From: Pseudomonas chlororaphis subsp. piscium
Lineage (GTDB): Bacteria > Pseudomonadota > Gammaproteobacteria > Pseudomonadales > Pseudomonadaceae
DNA: 64,000 nt
Reading direction: 5' to 3'
Assembly: GCF_003850345.1 (NCBI RefSeq)
Contig: NZ_CP027707.1
Span: forward strand, 4,774,001-4,838,000
Below the pieces are notes generated by a model. It did no database searches. It was not told where the DNA came from and worked only from the letters and a program-made list of their open reading frames with translations. The position numbers were made by a program, and so were the translations under genes. Of this stretch, positions 8,725 through 18,467 are shown piece after piece; position 1 is the first letter of the stretch; each line of letters starts with the position of its first letter.

Positions 8725-9309
8725 ATGTCCTACGAAAGATTCAGTGCCGAGAATGCCGCCCTGCTGTTGATCGATCATCAGGTGGGGACCATGGGCTGGG
8801 TGAAATCCATTCCCTTCGAAGAGATGAAACGCAACGCGCTGATGCTCGCCAAGGCCGCCAGTATCCTGCAACTGCCGGTGGTCCTGACCTCGAGCATGGA
8901 GGAATACGCCCAGGGTCCGCTGCTGAGTGAACTGGAGCAGATCCTGCCTAGGGAATTCGCGGCCCGCATCAAGCGCCTGGGGATCGTCAACGCCATGGAC
9001 GATGACAACTTCGCCAAAGCGGTCCAGGCCACCGGCCGCAAGAAACTGATCATCGCCGGGGTCACCAATGACGTCTGCACGGTGTATCCGGCCCTGAGCC
9101 TGGTGCGCGATGGCTATGAAGTGCAGGTGGTGGCCGACGCTGGCGGCTCCCCCAGCGCCATGGCCGATGACATTGCCCTGCGCCGGATGGACAAGGGCGG
9201 CGTGACCCTGACCAGCACCAACCAACTGATCGCCGAACTGGCGGGAAGCTGGGCGACGCCGCAGGGCGGTCAACTGGTGCAGGTGCTGATGACCGCGCTG
9301 CAAGGCTGA
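8725..9309 (+). CDS. Isochorismatase-like cysteine hydrolase (YcaC type)
   Basis: A 194-residue cysteine hydrolase of the isochorismatase superfamily. It has the Asp-Lys-Cys layout: Asp17 in LLIDHQ, Lys83 and Cys118 in AGVTNDVCTVYPAL. Family members hydrolyse amides or related bonds; YcaC itself has no settled substrate. There is an AGGAG ribosome binding site nine bases before the ATG. The 104 bp separating it from the pirin gene contain GC-rich inverted segments (GGGGCGC near 8640, GCGCCCC near 8694) that could attenuate readthrough, so it may be the last gene of the OYE operon or have its own promoter. Confidence 0.85.
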   Translation: MSYERFSAENAALLLIDHQVGTMGWVKSIPFEEMKRNALMLAKAASILQLPVVLTSSMEEYAQGPLLSELEQILPREFAARIKRLGIVNAMDDDNFAKAVQATGRKKLIIAGVTNDVCTVYPALSLVRDGYEVQVVADAGGSPSAMADDIALRRMDKGGVTLTSTNQLIAELAGSWATPQGGQLVQVLMTALQG

Positions 9310-9397
9310 GCCCCGCAATAAGGATCGCCGGAAGTGCATGAAGCGGTTCCGGCGATCTTCGTTCACTGATGATCCTGGCGAAGGAAACGCCAGGCCA

Positions 9398-10183
9398 TCA
9401 GATAAAGATCGTGCCCTTCAGGTATAGCGCGCCCTGGCCGCTGATCAGCACCCGGCCGTTATCCAGCACCTCGCACCACAGCTGGCCCTTGCGCGCCCCA
9501 CCCTGCTCCGCGCTCAGCCGGGTTTTGCCCAGGCGCTGGGCCCAGTAGGGTGCCAGGGAAGTGTGGGCCGAGCCGGTGACCGGGTCTTCGTTGACGCCGA
9601 CGCTGGGGCCGAACCAGCGGGAGACGAAGTCGAACTGCTGGCCCGGTGCGGTGACGGCGATGCCGCGCACATCGAAGTTGGCCAGGGCGACGAAGTCGGG
9701 CTTGAGGCCGGCGATGATCCCTTCGTCCTCGACCACCAGCAGGTAGTCGTCGGTGCGGTACAGGGCTTCTGCGCGCGGCAGGCCGAGGGCTTGCAGCAGG
9801 CTCGGCGGAATCTCCACGGCCGCCGGCTGCTTGGCCGGGAAGTCCATGGACAGGCGCTCGCCGTCACGGCGCACGCGCAACTCACCGCTACGGGTGCTGA
9901 AGCGCAGCAGTTCGCTGGGCTCGTTCAGCTGTTCGAAGAGCACCCAGGCCGCCGCCAGGGTGGCGTGGCCACAGAGGTCGACTTCCACGGTCGGGGTGAA
10001 CCAGCGCAACTCGAACAGCTCGCCGTTGCGCACGAAGTAGGCGGTTTCCGAGAGGTTGTTCTCTTCGGCGATCCGTTGCAGCGTGGCATCGGGCAGCCAG
10101 GCGTCCAGCGGGCAGACCGCCGCCGGGTTGCCGCCGAAAGGCGTGGAAGAAAAAGCATCCACCTGAAAGATGTCGAGCTGCAT
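9398..10183 (-). CDS. PhzF-family epimerase/isomerase
   Basis: A 261-residue protein of the PhzF/DAP-epimerase-like fold, a duplicated domain with the conserved Glu in EENNLSETAYF (about residue 46), DLCGHATLAAAWVL near 70 and GVNEDPVTGSAHTSLAPYW near 200. PhzF proper isomerises DHHA in phenazine synthesis, but no phenazine genes are nearby, so this is a general family member. The ATG was preferred over a GTG three codons upstream because that GTG overlaps the AGGAG site. It begins five bases after the stop of the YheO-like gene, so the two form an operon. Confidence 0.88.
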   Translation of the reverse strand: MQLDIFQVDAFSSTPFGGNPAAVCPLDAWLPDATLQRIAEENNLSETAYFVRNGELFELRWFTPTVEVDLCGHATLAAAWVLFEQLNEPSELLRFSTRSGELRVRRDGERLSMDFPAKQPAAVEIPPSLLQALGLPRAEALYRTDDYLLVVEDEGIIAGLKPDFVALANFDVRGIAVTAPGQQFDFVSRWFGPSVGVNEDPVTGSAHTSLAPYWAQRLGKTRLSAEQGGARKGQLWCEVLDNGRVLISGQGALYLKGTIFI

Positions 10184-10188
10184 CGGGT

Positions 10189-10905
10189 TCACTCCTGTTG
10201 ACTGGCTTGGTCTGTGGCCCGGATCTGGTCCAGGTAGTTGTAGATGGTGTAGCGGGTGACACCCAGGGCCGCGGCGGCCTTCTCAATGCCGCCCTTGACG
10301 ATGAACAGCCCGCGGTCCTGCATCTGGCGCACGGCTTCGAGCTTCTGGGCCTTCTTCATCAATGCCCGGCCGCCGGGACAGGCTTGCTGAATGATTTCCG
10401 CCATCAACTGCTCCATGTCCTGGGGCTCGTCGTGGCGCGGTTCGGGGGCTGTGCCCAGGCCCAGCAGCTCGCCCAGGCAGGCATGGGCGGCGGCGATACC
10501 GCTGAGGTCGGCGTTGGTGCACAGGGTGGCGAAGGGCTGGCCGCTGCTGTCGCGATACACCACCGTCGAGCTGCGCAACGGGCGACCGTCGGGCGCGGTG
10601 GTCGGGTAGTTCTCCACCAGCACCGGTTCGCTGCCGGAGCTATCCTCCATCGCCCGGCGTACGGCGATAAACCCCAGGTCCTCGCGCGGCCCGGCCAGCA
10701 CCGGGCTGCCGACCCGGCGACCGGTGACATGGCCATTGGCGATGGCAAGGATAGAGGCCTCGGGCCGGGTCAGGTCATGCAGGACGATTTCGGTGTGCCG
10801 GCCCACCACGCTGCCGAGCATATTCAGGGTGCTGTGCAGCACCTTGAACACCAACTGGCGTTCGGCGGCACACTCGGGGGAAAAAGGGCTGCTGGGGGTT
10901 TTCAT
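10189..10905 (-). CDS. YheO/DauR-like transcriptional regulator (PAS_6 + HTH)
   Basis: A 238-residue regulator with an N-terminal YheO-like PAS domain (about 15-130; TEIVLHDL, IANGHVTGR, DLGFIAVRRAM) and a C-terminal helix-turn-helix (about 185-235; KGGIEKAAAALGVTRYTIYNYLDQIR). DauR, the best-known member, represses D-arginine catabolism in P. aeruginosa. The start was placed at MKTPSS; the longer frame has AT-rich, unlikely N-terminal codons that overlap the operator. It is co-transcribed with the PhzF gene, and a large palindrome sits about 43 bp upstream, so autoregulation is likely. The effector is unknown. Confidence 0.85.
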   Translation of the reverse strand: MKTPSSPFSPECAAERQLVFKVLHSTLNMLGSVVGRHTEIVLHDLTRPEASILAIANGHVTGRRVGSPVLAGPREDLGFIAVRRAMEDSSGSEPVLVENYPTTAPDGRPLRSSTVVYRDSSGQPFATLCTNADLSGIAAAHACLGELLGLGTAPEPRHDEPQDMEQLMAEIIQQACPGGRALMKKAQKLEAVRQMQDRGLFIVKGGIEKAAAALGVTRYTIYNYLDQIRATDQASQQE

Positions 10906-10940
10906 GGCGGTTTCGCAGAAAAAGAATCTGGCGAAAATAT

Positions 10941-10972
10941 CAACAACAAGTTGAATATTCAACTTAATGTTG
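10941..10972. promoter_or_regulatory. Large palindromic operator upstream of yheO-like/phzF operon
   Basis: A perfect 18-bp palindrome AAGTTGAATATTCAACTT (10948-10965), extended on both sides by CAACA (10941-10945) and TGTTG (10968-10972), giving an imperfect 32-bp dyad. It lies between the end of ampR and the start of the YheO-like gene, about 43 bp before that start codon, in AT-rich DNA. It is most simply an operator for the YheO-like regulator itself. Confidence 0.6.
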
Positions 10973-10983
10973 ACTAAAGCCAT

Positions 10984-11862
10984 TCAGCCTTCCTTTACGG
11001 TCCCCAACAGCCATTCCTTGAACGCCAGCATCGCCGGGCTCTGTGTCCGTGACTGCAAGCGGGTCAGCCAGTAACTGCCGGTGGTAATGCCCACCGCGAA
11101 CGGCTGGACGATGCTGCCGGCGTGCAGCTGCCGGGCGAACATCAGCGGCGGTGCCAGGGCCACGCCTATGCCCTGTTGCGCGGCTTCCATCATGCCCAGG
11201 GACGAGTCGAAGACGATGCTGCGCGACGGCAGGGTGCTGGCCGGCAGGCCGGCGGCGCTGAACCATTCCGGCCATTCGTCGGTACGGTAGGAGCGCAGCA
11301 GGGTCTGGCCGAGCAGGTCGACGGGGCTGTGCAGCTGCCGCGCCAGCTCCGGCACGCAGAGCACCGACAGCGGCGCCTCCAGCAACTGGATGGCATCGGT
11401 GCCGTGCCAGGCGCCACTGCCGAAACGGATGGCGTAGTCCAGGCCTTCGGCGGCGACATCGACCCGGTTGTTGTGGGTCGACAGGCGCAGGTCGATAAAC
11501 GGATGCCGCGCCTGGAAGTCCTCCAGGCGCGGCAACAACCAGCCAACGGCAAAGGTACCGACCGCGCCGACGCTGAGCATTTCACGGTAGTGCCCGCCTT
11601 CGAAGCGGCCGAGGGTTTCGGCGATGCGATCGAAACACTCGCACAGCACCGGCAGCAGGGTTTCGCCCTCGCTGGTCAGCATCAGCCCGCGGGGCAGGCG
11701 CTTGAACAGGGTGACGTTGAGCTGGGCCTCGAGGCTTTTCACCTGATGACTGACCGCCGCCTGGGTCACGCACAGCTCGATGGCCGCGCGGGTAAAACTC
11801 AAATGCCGCGCCGAGGCCTCGAAGGCCCGCAGGGCATTCAGCGGCAGATGGGGTCGAATCAT
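10984..11862 (-). CDS. ampR: AmpR, LysR-type regulator of AmpC beta-lactamase
   Basis: A 292-residue LTTR whose N-terminus (RPHLPLNALRAFEASARHLS) and effector domain (FEGGHYRE, GTFAVGWLLPRLEDFQARHP, THNNRVDVAAEGLDYAIRFG) follow the AmpR sequence of P. aeruginosa closely as I remember it. AmpR senses muropeptides: UDP-MurNAc-pentapeptide keeps it a repressor, and 1,6-anhydro-muropeptides convert it to an activator of ampC. It is divergent from ampC, the classic arrangement. The second of two closely spaced ATGs was chosen because AGGGA lies at a proper distance. Confidence 0.95.
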   Translation of the reverse strand: MIRPHLPLNALRAFEASARHLSFTRAAIELCVTQAAVSHQVKSLEAQLNVTLFKRLPRGLMLTSEGETLLPVLCECFDRIAETLGRFEGGHYREMLSVGAVGTFAVGWLLPRLEDFQARHPFIDLRLSTHNNRVDVAAEGLDYAIRFGSGAWHGTDAIQLLEAPLSVLCVPELARQLHSPVDLLGQTLLRSYRTDEWPEWFSAAGLPASTLPSRSIVFDSSLGMMEAAQQGIGVALAPPLMFARQLHAGSIVQPFAVGITTGSYWLTRLQSRTQSPAMLAFKEWLLGTVKEG

Positions 11863-13235
<1,373 letters not shown>

Positions 13236-13241
13236 GAAAAA

Positions 13242-13275
13242 CAGCGACCGGGTCGATTAACGGACCCGGTCGCTG
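13242..13275. terminator. Strong hairpin downstream of ampC
   Basis: A perfect 13-bp inverted repeat, CAGCGACCGGGTC and GACCCGGTCGCTG, with an eight-base loop, seven bases after the ampC stop. No T run follows on the plus strand, though the minus strand would have one (TTTTT). It is probably a transcript-end or stabilising structure for ampC. Confidence 0.55.
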
Positions 13276-13417
13276 GACCGGCTGGGGGCGCGCCTTATCC
13301 ATGACAACGCGCTCCGCGACGATGATCGGCGCTGGATAAAACTGGCGGAACGCGCCATCCTCCGCGTCTTTTTTCCGCGCAGCCCCTGGGGCGCACGTTT
13401 TTCCAAGGAAGCCGTCC

Positions 13418-13972
13418 ATGCACAACCAGCCGCTCAGCCCCACCGAGTTCGAATTCATCGAAGACACCCTGCTCAAGTACGGCGACGACCATTCCGTGCT
13501 CAACCTGGCCGAGCTCGACGGTTTTTGCACCGCCCTGGTGTCCGGCCCGGCCCAGGTGGACATCGCCGAATGGTTCCCGGCCATCTGGGGCGGGCAGAAC
13601 CCGGACTGGCAGGACCCCGAGGAGTGCAAGCGCTTCATCGAGCTGAGCGTGCGCCACCTGAACGCCCTCGCCACCGCACTGGCGAGCGACTCGGCGAGCT
13701 TTCAGCCGCGCTTCGAACAGACCGAGCATCAGGACCAGCCGCTGACGCTGGCGGAAGAATGGTGCTTCGGCTACATCCGCGCCATGGCCGTAAGCAACTG
13801 GCCCGAACTGCCCGCCACCCAGGCCGCCCAGCTGCAAGCCATCATCACCTGCGCCGAACAGGACAACTTCGAACTGCCGGCCGACCTGGATCTGGTTCAG
13901 CATCGTCAGACTGTGGCCAGCGTCGAACAGGCAGCCCGGGCGCTGCATGACTACTGGTTGGCCCAACGCTGA
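13418..13972 (+). CDS. UPF0149/YecA family protein
   Basis: A 184-residue cytoplasmic protein of the YecA/YgfB (UPF0149) family. Landmarks are SPTEFEFIEDTLL near the N-terminus, AELDGFCTALVSGP near 32 and LAEEWCFGYIRAM near 110. The C-terminal zinc-binding SEC-C tail found in some members is absent. The function of this subfamily is not established. The ATG follows AAGGAAG. It is monocistronic and convergent with the immunity-like gene. Confidence 0.8.
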   Translation: MHNQPLSPTEFEFIEDTLLKYGDDHSVLNLAELDGFCTALVSGPAQVDIAEWFPAIWGGQNPDWQDPEECKRFIELSVRHLNALATALASDSASFQPRFEQTEHQDQPLTLAEEWCFGYIRAMAVSNWPELPATQAAQLQAIITCAEQDNFELPADLDLVQHRQTVASVEQAARALHDYWLAQR

Positions 13973-13983
13973 GAGTGGTCTGG

Positions 13984-14004
13984 GGGCAGGTCACTCGCCT
14001 GCCC
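13984..14004. terminator. Putative hairpin between convergent genes
   Basis: GGGCAGG and CCTGCCC separated by seven bases, lying between the convergent stops of the YecA-like gene and the immunity-like gene. There is no T run, so its role as a terminator is tentative. Confidence 0.35.
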
Positions 14005-14050
14005 TCAGGTTCCAGACCAGCGAGCCAGGCTGCATCGTGAATAGTGCGGA

Positions 14051-14437
14051 CTAGCTTCTTATTATCGTCATCGCTATGTACTCCAGGCCCAGGCTCACCA
14101 GCAGCCCGCCCATGATCCAATGCGAAATAATCAGTCTTCTTTTAAGAGGCTGAGGAAAGTTGTCTATCTCATCAGCATCCAACAATCCCCTTCTGATGAA
14201 GAAGCCGGGACATGCCAGATAACCCGCTACCACCCCCACCATCATCATCCGCCCCCAGGCTCCCATATGCAGATAGAACCTGTTGCCGGTGATCATCTGG
14301 CAGTTTTTGACATACCCGAGCATCTCGTCCATGCGGGTATATCCCCAGTAGATATAGACACCGATCATGGTGAACATACCGAGAAAAGTTATCCCGATAA
14401 AAACACCAAGCACGATATGTGCGGTAGTGATTACCAT
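14051..14437 (-). CDS. Three-TM membrane protein, candidate immunity protein
   Basis: A 128-residue protein I do not recognise by family. Three hydrophobic segments are visible: about 4-29 (starts AHIVLGVFIGITF), 61-81 (RMMMVGVVAGYLACPGFF) and 101-127 (IISHWIMGGLLVSLGLEY), so it is an inner-membrane protein. Its ATG overlaps the end of the upstream PAAR effector gene by seven bases and follows a strong AAGGAAGGAA site, so the pair is translationally coupled. A small membrane protein coupled to a PAAR protein with a hydrophobic glycine-rich tail fits an immunity protein against a membrane-acting toxin. This role is inferred from context only. GC content is lower than in neighbours. Confidence 0.65.
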   Translation of the reverse strand: MVITTAHIVLGVFIGITFLGMFTMIGVYIYWGYTRMDEMLGYVKNCQMITGNRFYLHMGAWGRMMMVGVVAGYLACPGFFIRRGLLDADEIDNFPQPLKRRLIISHWIMGGLLVSLGLEYIAMTIIRS

Positions 14438-15906
14438 GCGTTCCTTCCTTCATAAATCAGCTCTCCCAAAAACTCTCCGGCTGCCCCTCCACCTTCACTG
14501 GCAAAATAGCTCCCACCACCGGCCACTACCAAACCACAGACCACGCTGCCAATACCACCTGTAGGGACACCCATAGCGACACAGATACTTCCAGCCATGG
14601 ACGATGTTAAAAACGCCCCTGCTACCGCCCCGCCACCTACCCCACCCAAGAAGCTCCCCGTCTCCGTGAACTTCACCCTCTCACATGCCTCCTTGTTCCC
14701 TGCCAAACAAACATCCTGCACCTTCACATAAGAGGCCCCACCACCAAGCGCAGTCCCAATCCAACCACCCCACTTTAGAGTCTTGGACGCCCTGGAAACA
14801 CCTTCAATATGCGTCGCGTACCCCGGTATCTGCCCCACTGCGCCCGCCTGGGTCCAGCGATGCACCAGACTACGACTGGAAATCCCCAAGGCGCTTTTAA
14901 GGCTGGGGTGATCGGGGAAGGCAATGCTCATTTTCGTGATGGGCAGCAGGCTAGCGTCCAGCTGTGCAAACAGCTTTTTTCTTTCACTGAAGAACTCGAC
15001 GCTGCGCAGATGCCCATCCCGCAGAAAGAACTTCTGATGAAGTGCTTCGATATCCAGTAACGTTCTTTTTAAACCCTCCATATGGTTACCCGCGGCCGCC
15101 GTGCCGACGTTTAACGTCGTCGAGCCATAGGACAATATCGATTCAACCTGCGCCCGGTACTTGAACATAAAGGCCGCTTCTTCATCGCTCATGGACGCCA
15201 AGGCAGCACTGATCTTCTCCGCTGCTTCCATCAGCAAGGCTTCTTCACGGGTGCATTGATAGTTGTCGGGATGACTGAGCACAACAAGTTGACCAGGTTT
15301 GGCAGGACTCGATAGCTGGGGATTGAGCCGGCGGAACTTCTCCAGCACAGCCTCATCGGCTTGGCCGAACAGCACCGTCTCCAGTGCGGCGCGGGTCATC
15401 GGCGTTTGCACGATATGAAAACCCGGTTCTACCAGGTGTTGCGTGTCCTGCACGGACAGCGGCGGTGAAACGATATCGCCGTGAGCAACGGTCAGGCCGC
15501 GCACCTGATCCCGCGGCACCGCATCGGCAAACTCATTCTGCGGATACCCCTTATAAATAGCGTCGGCCCATCGCTGGGTATTGATCACCGCAGGCCCGAT
15601 GTAATCGCTGTCGAGCGGGATGGTTGGCTGATCTCCGGAAATGACCGAACACTGGGTGGCAATCAGCCGATTGGCCCCGGTCGGACAGCCGCATTGCACA
15701 AGGCCACCTTCCACCGCCGTGGCTTGCTGGTTATCCAGCAAGGTGTGGTGACCTTCGGCGATATAGCCCACCGTCTGGCACACCGGGCACCACACCGGAT
15801 CGGCAATGCGGGCGACCCGTTGATCCACGACGAAGGTGGTGGCTGATCCGGCAATGACCTTGCCGCCGGTTGTAGTGGGGTCGCCTTCCCTGATGACAAA
15901 GACCAT
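14431..15906 (-). CDS. PAAR-domain protein, candidate T6SS effector
   Basis: A 491-residue modular protein. Residues 1-91 form a PAAR-like domain (VIREGDPTTTGGKVIAGS, then cysteine pairs in CPVC and CGCPTG), which caps the VgrG spike of type VI secretion systems. About 155-205 looks LysM-like (GFHIVQ, FRRLNPQ, PAKPGQLVVL). A helical middle (205-350) is followed by a hydrophobic, glycine-zipper-like C-terminal region (about 375-485; GGVGGGAVAGAFLTS, VVAGGGSYFASEGGG). No catalytic motif is seen there, so I infer a membrane-inserting toxin. The next gene overlaps it and encodes a candidate immunity protein. No T6SS structural genes or vgrG are in the window, so delivery is inferred from the PAAR domain. 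The DNA is more AT-rich than its flanks. Confidence 0.75.
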   Translation of the reverse strand: MVFVIREGDPTTTGGKVIAGSATTFVVDQRVARIADPVWCPVCQTVGYIAEGHHTLLDNQQATAVEGGLVQCGCPTGANRLIATQCSVISGDQPTIPLDSDYIGPAVINTQRWADAIYKGYPQNEFADAVPRDQVRGLTVAHGDIVSPPLSVQDTQHLVEPGFHIVQTPMTRAALETVLFGQADEAVLEKFRRLNPQLSSPAKPGQLVVLSHPDNYQCTREEALLMEAAEKISAALASMSDEEAAFMFKYRAQVESILSYGSTTLNVGTAAAGNHMEGLKRTLLDIEALHQKFFLRDGHLRSVEFFSERKKLFAQLDASLLPITKMSIAFPDHPSLKSALGISSRSLVHRWTQAGAVGQIPGYATHIEGVSRASKTLKWGGWIGTALGGGASYVKVQDVCLAGNKEACERVKFTETGSFLGGVGGGAVAGAFLTSSMAGSICVAMGVPTGGIGSVVCGLVVAGGGSYFASEGGGAAGEFLGELIYEGRNAW

Positions 15907-16011
15907 GGCGTACGTTCTTGTTGAGGAATGGGCCTCGAACGTAACGACGCATAACCGACTGCTGAATCAGGCGATCCTGAAAGAGCCAGTCAAATCAGTG
16001 AGGCACACCCC

Positions 16012-16042
16012 CAAAAAACACAAAAGCCTCCCGCAGGAGGCT
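16012..16042 (-). terminator. Terminator of the TauE/SafE gene
   Basis: AGCCTCC and GGAGGCT with a four-base loop (16025-16042). On the minus strand it is followed by a T-rich tract. It lies 26 bp past the permease stop codon. Confidence 0.8.
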
Positions 16043-16067
16043 CTTGGTTCGACCCGCCAGCGCGGGT

Positions 16068-16853
16068 TCAGAACGCCAGCTTGTAGCCGATGGAAAACAG
16101 CATGACCGCCAGGAACGGCCGCAGCAGTTCGTCCGAGACGCGGCCGGTCATGTGGCTGCCGAGCCAGATCCCCGGCAGCGAGCCCATCAGCAAAAAGCCC
16201 AGCAGTTGCCAGTCCATGTTGCCCATGCTCGCGTGCCCCAGGCCGGCGACCAGGGTCAGGGGTACGGCGTGGGCGATTTCAGTGCCGACCAGGCGCTTGG
16301 TGGCCAGGAACGGGTACAAGATGAACAGCGCCACGGTGCCCAGGGCGCCAGCGCCGATGGAGGTCAGGGCGACCATGGTGCCGAGGACCACGCCAGTCAC
16401 CACCGTCAGGCCGTTGAGGCTGGAATCCTTCAGGTGGTAGTGATCGCCGGCATGCTTCTGGGCAAAAGCCAGGAGCTTTTTCTTGAACAGGATCGCCAGC
16501 GCGGTGAGCAGCAGCACAAAGCCCAAAGCCTGTTTGATCACGCTGTTCAGCGCTTGCGGGTCGGTGTCCAGGCTCTTGAGGAACCACAGGGTGGCCAGTA
16601 CCGCGGGCACGCTGCCCAGGGTCAGCCAGCCGGTGATCTTCCAGTCGATGTTGCGATTTTTCTGATGGACCAGCACACCACCGGATTTGGTGATGGCGGC
16701 GTACAGCAGGTCGGTCCCGACAGCGGTCGCCGGGTTGATACCAAACCACAACAGGATCGGGGTCATCAGCGAGCCGCCTCCCACCCCCGTCATCCCCACA
16801 ATGAAACCCACCAGCAGGCCCGCGATTACAAAACCAAAATTACCCACATCCAT
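16068..16853 (-). CDS. TauE/SafE family sulfite/anion exporter permease
   Basis: A 261-residue integral membrane protein with about seven to eight hydrophobic segments and the two family repeats (FIVGMTGVGGGSLMTPILL near the N-terminus, VALTSIGAGALGTVAL in the second half). The TSUP/TauE-SafE family moves sulfite, sulfoacetate, thiosulfate or other organosulfur anions; this member cannot be assigned a substrate. The ATG was chosen over an adjacent upstream TTG. It is monocistronic with its own terminator. The upstream 220 bp (16854-17072) are AT-rich and presumably hold its promoter. Confidence 0.85.
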   Translation of the reverse strand: MDVGNFGFVIAGLLVGFIVGMTGVGGGSLMTPILLWFGINPATAVGTDLLYAAITKSGGVLVHQKNRNIDWKITGWLTLGSVPAVLATLWFLKSLDTDPQALNSVIKQALGFVLLLTALAILFKKKLLAFAQKHAGDHYHLKDSSLNGLTVVTGVVLGTMVALTSIGAGALGTVALFILYPFLATKRLVGTEIAHAVPLTLVAGLGHASMGNMDWQLLGFLLMGSLPGIWLGSHMTGRVSDELLRPFLAVMLFSIGYKLAF

Positions 16854-17072
16854 CAATAAGCCCTACGCATCAACCGCGGCCAGGTAAAAAACTGGCGGCA
16901 GCATAGCGGCTAATGCTTATGTCCATTTATATAAATAAAATCTAACGTTATAACTCTTTGTCTTTTTTCCATGTACCCAGCGCATGAAACCTTCTAATTT
17001 CATGCACCAATCACATGTCTAAACTGACTCCTAAGCGGCCGGAAAAAACCTTCGAAGCCGTCCCTTTTCAGG

Positions 17073-17606
17073 TCATTTTGCTGGCGGAATCCGCTTCACC
17101 GCTTCGATCCAGTCCGGATTCAAACGCTTCTGCTCGGTGTCCATGCCCAGGGCTTCCATCCGCTCCTTGTGCCGGTCGATCTCGTGCACCACCTGGCTCA
17201 GCGCGCTGGAGTTGGCATCCAGCTGGTGCATCTGGGTCAGGCCCAGGTGGTAGAAGCGCAGCAGTTTCATCGCCGTCGGGTCTTGAGCCTCAACGCCGGC
17301 GGTGACGTGGTGCATGACGTTGGTCACGCTCATCAGGCTGCGCTTGAGCTGCCAGCCGTAGACCGCCGCGGCCATCCACGGCTGCGACCAGAAGCGCACG
17401 CGCATCAGCACGATGCTCAGCACCAACCCGGCCAGCACGCCGGCGACATTCAGGCGGAAGTTATCGCCGCCAGGCGTGCCGAACAGCAGCACCGCGGCGC
17501 TGGACAGCAGCATGGCCAGGGACAGGAAGATCAAGGCGATAAACAGCGTGCTGCGGCGGGTTTGCTGGCGAAAGCTCTCGGGGTTCTGCGGCTGGATCTC
17601 GAACAT
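17073..17606 (-). CDS. DUF3087-type two-TM protein
   Basis: A 177-residue protein with two adjacent membrane segments (about 20-45 and 55-75: TLFIALIFLSLAMLLSSAAVLLF and VAGVLAGLVLSIVLM) and a cytoplasmic helical C-terminal half rich in charged residues (HEIDRHKERMEALGMDTEQKR). The pattern fits the gamma-proteobacterial DUF3087 family, which has no known function. The start MFEIQPQNPESF was preferred over a longer frame that adds about 39 low-quality residues; no clear ribosome binding site is seen. It has no close operon partner. Confidence 0.7.
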   Translation of the reverse strand: MFEIQPQNPESFRQQTRRSTLFIALIFLSLAMLLSSAAVLLFGTPGGDNFRLNVAGVLAGLVLSIVLMRVRFWSQPWMAAAVYGWQLKRSLMSVTNVMHHVTAGVEAQDPTAMKLLRFYHLGLTQMHQLDANSSALSQVVHEIDRHKERMEALGMDTEQKRLNPDWIEAVKRIPPAK

Positions 17607-17764
17607 GGCAACGATGCTTGCGTGGCGGACAGGTCGGGCATTATCACCTCGCCGGCGCCCGGAGATGGCAAATAAATCCGCGCTGCGACAATCCACCCCG
17701 GCCATCGATGGCGCCACCCACACCGCCTAAGCGCTGCGGGTGGCCGGGTACTTCGCCCCCCCCC

Positions 17765-18373
17765 TCAGATCGCGCGGATATCGATCTCGTAATCGCAGCG
17801 ACTGCTTTCATCCAGGTACTTGAGCTGCTGGCTGATGGCGTACAGCTCGGCCAGCCCCAACTCGTCGCGCAATCCAGTGAAGAAGTCGCCGTTCACCGGC
17901 CATTGCAGGTGCTGGTCGATTCCCAGGGCGTGGGTGATGCGGTGGTAGCGGTCGACGCCGGTCATGCGGATGCGCGCATGCCCGGCGTCGAATTGCAGGA
18001 TCTCGAAACGGTATTCCGGGTTGGAGGTAAAGATCGCCGCGAGCACCAGCGTGGTGATGCCCCGGGCATTGCGCTCCAGCTCGGGTTTCCTCGCCATGTG
18101 GCGCTGCGCCAGGCTTTTGCCGTGCTGGTAGAAGGTCCGGCTGGACAGTTCCTGCATGCGCTCCAGGCCAAACAGCTCGCCGGCCTGCTTGAGCATCTGG
18201 CCGTAAAAGGACGCGGTGATACTGGATTGAGACTGGGTCAGTTCCAGCAGCGAGTCGGGGTAGAAATCATGGACCAGCGTCTGCCAGTCCATGTACGGGT
18301 GATAGACGTCCTGCGCCCTGAAAAATGCCGATTGCCTGAAGATGTCCGGCAGCTCTCGGTTGAGTGAACTCAT
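17765..18373 (-). CDS. Conserved protein of unknown function
   Basis: A 202-residue soluble protein with no signal peptide or membrane segment. I do not recognise it with confidence. It is mainly helical up to about residue 115 (LTQSQSSITASFYGQMLKQAGELFG, QHGKSLAQRHMARKPEL), then has beta-strand-like stretches ending in SSRCDYEIDI, a layout somewhat like ATC-hydrolase-type domains. The start at MSSLNREL has an AGGAGCG ribosome binding site. It lies about 95 bp beyond the stop of the minus-strand DUF533 gene and could be its operon partner. Confidence 0.6.
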   Translation of the reverse strand: MSSLNRELPDIFRQSAFFRAQDVYHPYMDWQTLVHDFYPDSLLELTQSQSSITASFYGQMLKQAGELFGLERMQELSSRTFYQHGKSLAQRHMARKPELERNARGITTLVLAAIFTSNPEYRFEILQFDAGHARIRMTGVDRYHRITHALGIDQHLQWPVNGDFFTGLRDELGLAELYAISQQLKYLDESSRCDYEIDIRAI

Positions 18374-18467
18374 GGCGTATCGCTCCTTGAAAGATGAATA
18401 TCCCTGTTGCCGCACTCCCGTCATGGGCCATGGGCCGGCCCCACCCGGGGCCGGTCCGCGTTGTTGA

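Noticed and set aside
9398..10183. PhzF as evidence for phenazine biosynthesis
   Set aside because: No phzA-E or phzG neighbours; PhzF-like proteins are widespread outside phenazine pathways.
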